Source: SZAS-79 sp965279075
GTDB lineage: Bacteria; Pseudomonadota; Gammaproteobacteria; Burkholderiales; SG8-39
Direction of reading: 5' to 3'
Length of the DNA: 64,000 bases
NCBI GenBank assembly: GCA_965279075.1
Contig: CBDIHI010000012.1
Coordinates: forward strand, 186,001-250,000
The notes under the pieces are model-generated. The model made no database searches and had not been told where the DNA came from. It worked only from the letters and a program-made list of their open reading frames with translations. Position 1 is the stretch's first letter. Each line of letters starts with the position of its first letter. Of this stretch, positions 59,691-64,000 are shown in pieces. Both the position numbers and the translations under genes were made by a program.

Positions 59691-59706
59691 TGGCACAGGC
59701 CGTGCA
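59691..59706 (+). promoter_or_regulatory. Sigma-54 promoter candidate of the urtABCD operon
   Basis: TGGCACAGGCCGTGCA fits TGGCACG-N4-TTGCA with exact spacing: all of TGGCAC and TGCA match. The predicted start near 59718 leaves an ~80-nt leader before urtA. The rest of the 334-base gap between the YcgR gene and urtA (59467-59800) holds no gene; a palindromic NtrC site was not recognised with confidence. Confidence 0.62.
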
Positions 59707-59800
59707 AATAGGCGGGGGGACGTGCGGGATCGTCGCAGCCGGGATCGGTGCAGCGGGTCGCATGGAATTCGAACGCTCATCAATCCGGGAGAAAGCAAAC

Positions 59801-61060
59801 ATGCAACGCAGAGGGTTTCTGAAAAAACTGGCAGTGGGCGCCGCCGTCGCCGCTGCTTACAGCTACGGGCCGTACGCACTGGCCGCCGATACCATCAAGG
59901 TCGGCATCCTGCATTCGCTGTCGGGCACGATGGCAATCAGCGAGACGGTGCTGAAGGACGTGGCGCTGATGACGATCGAGGAGATCAACGCCAAGGGCGG
60001 CGTGCTGGGCAAGAAGCTCGAGCCCGTGGTCGTCGACCCGGCCTCCAACTGGCCCCTCTTCGCAGAGAAGGCCAAGCAGCTCGTCGGCCAGGACAAGGTC
60101 TCGGTCGTGTTCGGCTGCTGGACCTCGGTGTCCCGCAAGTCCGTGCTGCCGGTGTTCAAGGAACTCAACGGCCTCCTGTTCTACCCGGTGCAGTACGAGG
60201 GCGAAGAGCTCGAGAAGAACGTGTTCTACACGGGCGCGGCGCCCAACCAGCAGGCGATCCCCGCGACCGAGTACCTGATGAGCAAGGAAGGCGGCGGCGC
60301 GAAGCGCTTCGTGCTGCTCGGCACCGACTACGTCTACCCGCGCACGACCAACAAGATCCTGCGCGCGTTCCTGAAGTCCAAGGGCGTCGCCGACAAGGAC
60401 ATCGACGAGAAGTACACCCCGTTCGGCCACAGCGACTACCAGACCATCGTTGCCGACGTGAAGAAATTCGCCGCCGGTGGCAAGACCGCGGTGATCTCGA
60501 CGATCAACGGCGACTCGAACGTGCCGTTCTACAAGGAACTGGGCAACCAGGGCCTCAAGGCGACGGACGTGCCGGTCGTGGCGTTCTCGGTGGGCGAAGA
60601 GGAACTGCGCGGCGTGGACACCAAGCCGCTGGTCGGCCACCTCGCGGCGTGGAACTACTTCATGTCGCTGAAGAACCCGGCCAACGACGACTTCAAGAAG
60701 AAGTGGGCCGCCTACGCCAAGAAGATGAAGCTGCCGGGTGCCGACAAGCCGCTGACCAACGACCCGATGGAAGCGACGTACATCGGCATCTACATGTGGA
60801 AGCAGGCCGTCGAGAAGGCCAAGACCACGGACGTCAACAAGGTGATCCCGGCGGTCGGCGGGCAGACCTTCAAGGCGCCGTCGGGCTTCACGGCCAAGAT
60901 GGACGAGAAGAACCACCACCTGCACAAGCCCGTATTCATCGGCGAAGTGCAGGCCGATGGCCAGTTCAAGGTGGTCTGGAAGACGCCCGGCCCGGTGAAG
61001 GCCGCCCCCTGGAGCCCGTTCATCGCGGGCAACGACAAGAAAAAGGGTGAGCCGGAGTAA
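59801..61060 (+). CDS. urtA: Urea ABC transporter substrate-binding protein
   Basis: The periplasmic urea receptor. The 419-residue protein starts MQRRGFLKKLAVGAAVAAAY, a twin-arginine-like signal (RRGFLKK), followed by TIKVGILHSLSGTMAISETV, the UrtA hallmark, then PVVVDPASNWPLFAEKAKQL, VFGCWTSVSRKSVLPVF and FYPVQYEGEE. The ATG at 59801 has GGGAGAAAG upstream and was preferred to an upstream ATG at 59762. It is the first gene of urtA-urtB-urtC-urtD. The sigma-54-like promoter suggests induction under nitrogen starvation. Confidence 0.95.
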   Translation: MQRRGFLKKLAVGAAVAAAYSYGPYALAADTIKVGILHSLSGTMAISETVLKDVALMTIEEINAKGGVLGKKLEPVVVDPASNWPLFAEKAKQLVGQDKVSVVFGCWTSVSRKSVLPVFKELNGLLFYPVQYEGEELEKNVFYTGAAPNQQAIPATEYLMSKEGGGAKRFVLLGTDYVYPRTTNKILRAFLKSKGVADKDIDEKYTPFGHSDYQTIVADVKKFAAGGKTAVISTINGDSNVPFYKELGNQGLKATDVPVVAFSVGEEELRGVDTKPLVGHLAAWNYFMSLKNPANDDFKKKWAAYAKKMKLPGADKPLTNDPMEATYIGIYMWKQAVEKAKTTDVNKVIPAVGGQTFKAPSGFTAKMDEKNHHLHKPVFIGEVQADGQFKVVWKTPGPVKAAPWSPFIAGNDKKKGEPE

Positions 61061-61177
61061 TCCAGTACAGTTCCTTCCCCGCGGCAGTCCCGGCCAGAGC
61101 ACCGGCCGGGCCCGCGGGCCCCATTGCAGCATGACGCATGGCCCGAACCGGGTCGCGCGGCATCCCGAAGACAGACG

Positions 61178-62791
61178 ATGACTTTCGTGCGCTTGATCCG
61201 ATGCGTTCTGGCCGTGTTCGCCCTTGCCGCGGCCATGCCCGCCGCCGCGCTGACACCGGAGCAGATCGGCAAGCTGGTCGCCACGGAAACCGACGCGCGC
61301 ATCGAAACGCTGAATGCCGTGGCCGCCGCCGGGGACGAGAGTGCCATCGCGTTCCTGCAGGCGCTTGCCGAGGGCAATGTCCAGACCTCGGCCTCCGCGA
61401 AGAAGATCGTCATCATGGCCGACGGCAAGGGCGTGGATGCGCTCACCGGCAAACCGGTCGACAAGCTCCCCGAGGACCTCGACGAGGTCATCGCCAACAA
61501 CGTGTTCCGGCGCGAGCTCGCCGCCGCCCTCGCCACACTCAGGCTCACCTCGGCCGACCGCGCCGTGCGCCTCGCCGCGGCCAAGACCCTCCAGGACGAG
61601 ACCGAGTCGGACCGCCTGCCGATCGTCGAGCGCGCGATCGCGAAGGAATCCGACGCCGAGATCAAGGGGCTGCTCGAGCGCGTGCGCGCAAACCTGCAGC
61701 TGAACAGCAAGGACAAGGCGGTGCGCCTCGCGGCCATCACGTCGCTGGCCTCGAGCGTGAACCCGAACACCAAGACGATCCTGCTCGAGATCCTCGCCAG
61801 GAAAGGCGCGGACTTCGCGGAGCCGGACGCCGACATCCGCTTCGCCGCGCAGAAGTCGCTGGCCGAGGTCGAAGGCCGCCTCGCCACCGGCGAGCGCATC
61901 GGCCAGGTGTTCAGCGGCGCGTCACTCGGCTCGATCCTGCTGCTGGCGGCGCTCGGCCTGGCGATCACCTATGGGCTCATGGGCGTCATCAACATGGCGC
62001 ACGGCGAGTTGATCATGATCGGCGCCTACACGACGTACGTCGTGCAGAAGCTCGTGCGTACGCATGCACCCGACCTCTTCGACTGGTACCTGCTTGCGGC
62101 GCTGCCCGCGTCCTTCATGGTCGCGGCGGCCGTCGGCATGCTCCTCGAGCGGGGTGTGATCCGGTACCTCTACGGCCGTCCCCTCGAGACATTGCTTGCC
62201 ACCTGGGGCATCAGCCTGGTGCTGATCCAGGCCGTGCGCACGATCTTCGGCGCGCAGAACGTGCAGGTCGAGAACCCGGTGTGGATGTCGGGCGGGGTGG
62301 AACTGCTCACCAACGTCGTGCTGCCCTGGAGCCGCATCGTCATCATCGGGTTTTCGGGCGTGGTGCTGCTGCTGGTATGGCTCGCGCTGACCCGCACGCG
62401 CCTCGGGCTCTTCGTGCGCGGCGTCACGCAGAACCGGGCGATGGCCTCGTGCCTGGGCATCCACACCGGGCGCATCGACACCTGGTGCTTCGGCCTGGGC
62501 TCGGGGATCGCGGGCCTCGCCGGCTGCGCGCTGTCGCAGATCGGCAACGTGGGGCCCGACCTCGGCCAGGGGTACATCGTCGACTCGTTCATGGTGGTGG
62601 TGCTGGGCGGCGTGGGCCAGCTCGCGGGCACCGTCTATGCGGCCATAGGCCTGGGCATCGTCAACAAGTTCCTCGAGGGGATTTCCGGGGCGGTGCTGGC
62701 GAAGATCACCGTGCTGGTGTTCATCATCATCTTCATCCAGAAGCGCCCGCAGGGGATGTTCGCGCTCAAGGGGCGGTTCGCCGATGCGTAA
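61178..62791 (+). CDS. urtB: Urea ABC transporter permease UrtB
   Basis: A membrane permease with an unusual N-terminal extracytoplasmic part. The 537-residue protein starts with a signal peptide (FVRLIRCVLAVFALAAAMPA), then ~210 residues of Ala/Glu-rich helical repeats, then a LivH-like permease with about eight membrane segments from LGSILLLAALGLAITYG on. It has GLMGVINMAHGELIMIGAYT and GGVGQLAGTVYAAIGLG motifs. The large leader domain is typical of UrtB in this group. It overlaps urtC by eight bases. Confidence 0.93.
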   Translation: MTFVRLIRCVLAVFALAAAMPAAALTPEQIGKLVATETDARIETLNAVAAAGDESAIAFLQALAEGNVQTSASAKKIVIMADGKGVDALTGKPVDKLPEDLDEVIANNVFRRELAAALATLRLTSADRAVRLAAAKTLQDETESDRLPIVERAIAKESDAEIKGLLERVRANLQLNSKDKAVRLAAITSLASSVNPNTKTILLEILARKGADFAEPDADIRFAAQKSLAEVEGRLATGERIGQVFSGASLGSILLLAALGLAITYGLMGVINMAHGELIMIGAYTTYVVQKLVRTHAPDLFDWYLLAALPASFMVAAAVGMLLERGVIRYLYGRPLETLLATWGISLVLIQAVRTIFGAQNVQVENPVWMSGGVELLTNVVLPWSRIVIIGFSGVVLLLVWLALTRTRLGLFVRGVTQNRAMASCLGIHTGRIDTWCFGLGSGIAGLAGCALSQIGNVGPDLGQGYIVDSFMVVVLGGVGQLAGTVYAAIGLGIVNKFLEGISGAVLAKITVLVFIIIFIQKRPQGMFALKGRFADA

Positions 62792-63905
62792 GTCCGGCCC
62801 CGGGGCGCTGTTCGGGTCGCGCGGCTGGGGCGCGGTCGTCGCCGCGCTGATCCTGATCTGCGCGGTGGCGCCGCTGCTCAACCTGGTCGTGCCGAAGGAA
62901 AGCATCTTTCACATGTCCGACTTCAGCGTCTCGCTGATCGGCAAGATCATGTGCTACGCGATCGTGGCCCTCGCCATGGACCTGATCTGGGGCTACACGG
63001 GAATCCTGTCGCTGGGCCACGGCCTGTTCTTCGCGCTCGGCGGTTATGCGTTCGGCATGTACCTGATGCGTTCGATCGGGCTGGACGGCGTCTACAAGAG
63101 CCCGCTGCCGGACTTCATGGTGTTCCTCGACTGGAAGGCCTACCCCTGGTACTGGAGCTTCACCGACCATTTCCTCTACAGCCTGTTGCTCGTGGTGCTG
63201 GTGCCTGGACTGCTCGCCTTCGTGTTCGGCTACTTTGCCTTCCGTTCGCGCATCAAGGGTGTGTACTTCTCGATCATCACGCAGGCGCTGACCTTCGCCT
63301 TCATGCTCCTGTTCTTCCGCAACGACACGGGGTTCGGCGGCAACAACGGCTTCACCGACTTCAAGCGCATCCTCGACATCCCGATCTTCACGCCGCAGAT
63401 GCGGATGACCCTTTTCGTGCTTTCCGGCCTCGCGCTGATCGGCACGCTGCTGCTCGGGCGCTGGATCGTCACCTCCAAGCTCGGCCGGGTGCTGACCGCG
63501 ATCCGCGACGCCGAGTCGCGCGTGATGTTCTCCGGTTACGACCCGCTCTGGTACAAGCTTTTCATCTGGACGCTGTCAGCGGTGCTGTGCGGGATCGCCG
63601 GCGCGCTGTACGTCCCGCAGGTCGGCATCATCAACCCGGGCGAGATGTCGCCGGCCAACTCGATCGAGATCGCGATCTGGGTCGCCGTAGGCGGGCGCGG
63701 CACGCTGGTCGGCGCGATCCTCGGCGCCTTCATCGTGAACGGCGCGCGCAGCTGGTTTACCGTGGCCTTCCCGGAATACTGGCTGTTCTTCCTCGGCGCG
63801 ATCTTCATCGCGGTGACGCTGTTCCTGCCGAATGGCGTCGTCGGCCTCATCGCGCAGTTGCGCGCCAAATGGGTCGCCCGCCGGCAGCAGGCGAAACCGG
63901 CATGA
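62784..63905 (+). CDS. urtC: Urea ABC transporter permease UrtC
   Basis: The second LivM-like permease of the urea transporter, 373 residues with about ten membrane segments. It has CYAIVALAMDLIWGYTGILS LGHGLFFALGGYAFGM, YFAFRSRIKGVYFSIITQAL, and VAVGGRGTLVGAILGAF near the C terminus. It starts inside the end of urtB and overlaps the start of urtD by four bases. Confidence 0.95.
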   Translation: MRKSGPGALFGSRGWGAVVAALILICAVAPLLNLVVPKESIFHMSDFSVSLIGKIMCYAIVALAMDLIWGYTGILSLGHGLFFALGGYAFGMYLMRSIGLDGVYKSPLPDFMVFLDWKAYPWYWSFTDHFLYSLLLVVLVPGLLAFVFGYFAFRSRIKGVYFSIITQALTFAFMLLFFRNDTGFGGNNGFTDFKRILDIPIFTPQMRMTLFVLSGLALIGTLLLGRWIVTSKLGRVLTAIRDAESRVMFSGYDPLWYKLFIWTLSAVLCGIAGALYVPQVGIINPGEMSPANSIEIAIWVAVGGRGTLVGAILGAFIVNGARSWFTVAFPEYWLFFLGAIFIAVTLFLPNGVVGLIAQLRAKWVARRQQAKPA

Positions 63906-64000
63906 AGGAAGCCGTCAAAGACGAAGACCAGGGCACCAGCGGGCCGGCGGCGGTGGGCGGCGGCCGCGTCACCGAGCACGACGTGCTCGACGTCACGCAC
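63902..64000 (+). CDS. urtD: Urea ABC transporter ATP-binding protein UrtD (start only)
   Basis: Thirty-three codons from the ATG at 63902 reach the right edge: MKEAVKDEDQGTSGPAAVGG and GRVTEHDVLDVTH. The sequence is too short for Walker motifs; identity rests on position after urtC, the four-base overlap and the conserved operon order. Confidence 0.75.
   Translation, partial: MKEAVKDEDQGTSGPAAVGGGRVTEHDVLDVTH

Overview
The window looks like a chromosomal segment of a high-GC betaproteobacterium, most likely of the Burkholderiales. The signs are three tripartite-tricarboxylate (Bug/TctC) receptors without permeases, the gene order tsaD <- -> rpsU-yqeY-dnaG-rpoD, an RpoD with a long Lys/Ala-rich N-terminal extension, and an imuA-imuB-dnaE2 mutagenesis cassette. 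No rRNA, CRISPR array, prophage or insertion sequence was seen. All calls come from reading translations and motifs; no database search was run.

Layout. 1-860: start of an ABC ATPase gene. 1-8.5 kb: a LysR regulator divergent from a long-form isocitrate dehydrogenase, then class I aldolase, purC-purE-purK, a Sua5-type tRNA-modification gene and a small lipoprotein. 8.5-14 kb: amidohydrolase, Bug receptor, a frameshifted PhoD-type phosphatase, a DUF1932 dehydrogenase and an acyltransferase. 14-21 kb: a catabolic cluster under a divergent GntR regulator, with SuyA/SuyB-like lyase subunits, an SdhB-like protein with two membrane anchors but no flavoprotein, a Bug receptor, a 66-nt hairpin, and the two subunits of a class I fumarase/tartrate dehydratase-like enzyme separated by a chalcone-isomerase-like gene. 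21-31.4 kb: leftward genes. Thiolase, nitronate monooxygenase-like protein, alpha/beta hydrolase, Bug receptor and carotenoid oxygenase form one run, and a TetR regulator with an acyl-CoA ligase forms another. The two runs share an operator-like sequence. Between them lie an NCS2 permease and an isochorismatase-type amidase behind a candidate sigma-54 promoter. 31.5-36.3 kb: TAXI-TRAP transporter plus an SdhA-like flavoprotein lacking the covalent-FAD histidine. 36.3-38.2 kb: an islet with a degenerate Fic gene and an HsdR-like remnant, bounded by two copies of a 75-76 nt repeat. 38.2-45 kb: housekeeping genes (argC with a frameshift, ogt, xerD, ybaK, folB, plsY, panE, tsaD). 45-51.7 kb: rpsU-yqeY-dnaG-rpoD and a CAT-anticodon tRNA. 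51.6-59.5 kb: NUDIX hydrolase, a lone prepilin, the LexA-controlled imuA-imuB-dnaE2 cassette and a YcgR/PilZ protein. 59.5-64 kb: the urea transporter operon urtABCD behind a candidate sigma-54 promoter.

Main points for follow-up. (1) A repeat of about 75 nt occurs three times. Every copy starts on a stop codon, lies between converging genes, points the same way and keeps a stem-loop. (2) Two of these copies bracket the Fic/HsdR islet. (3) A shared TetR-type operator links two catabolic transcription units. (4) Two sigma-54-like promoters tie urea uptake and a putative ureide/biuret amidase with its permease to nitrogen control. (5) A strong hairpin precedes the fumarase-like operon, and an Sdh-like complex is split between two sites 17 kb apart.
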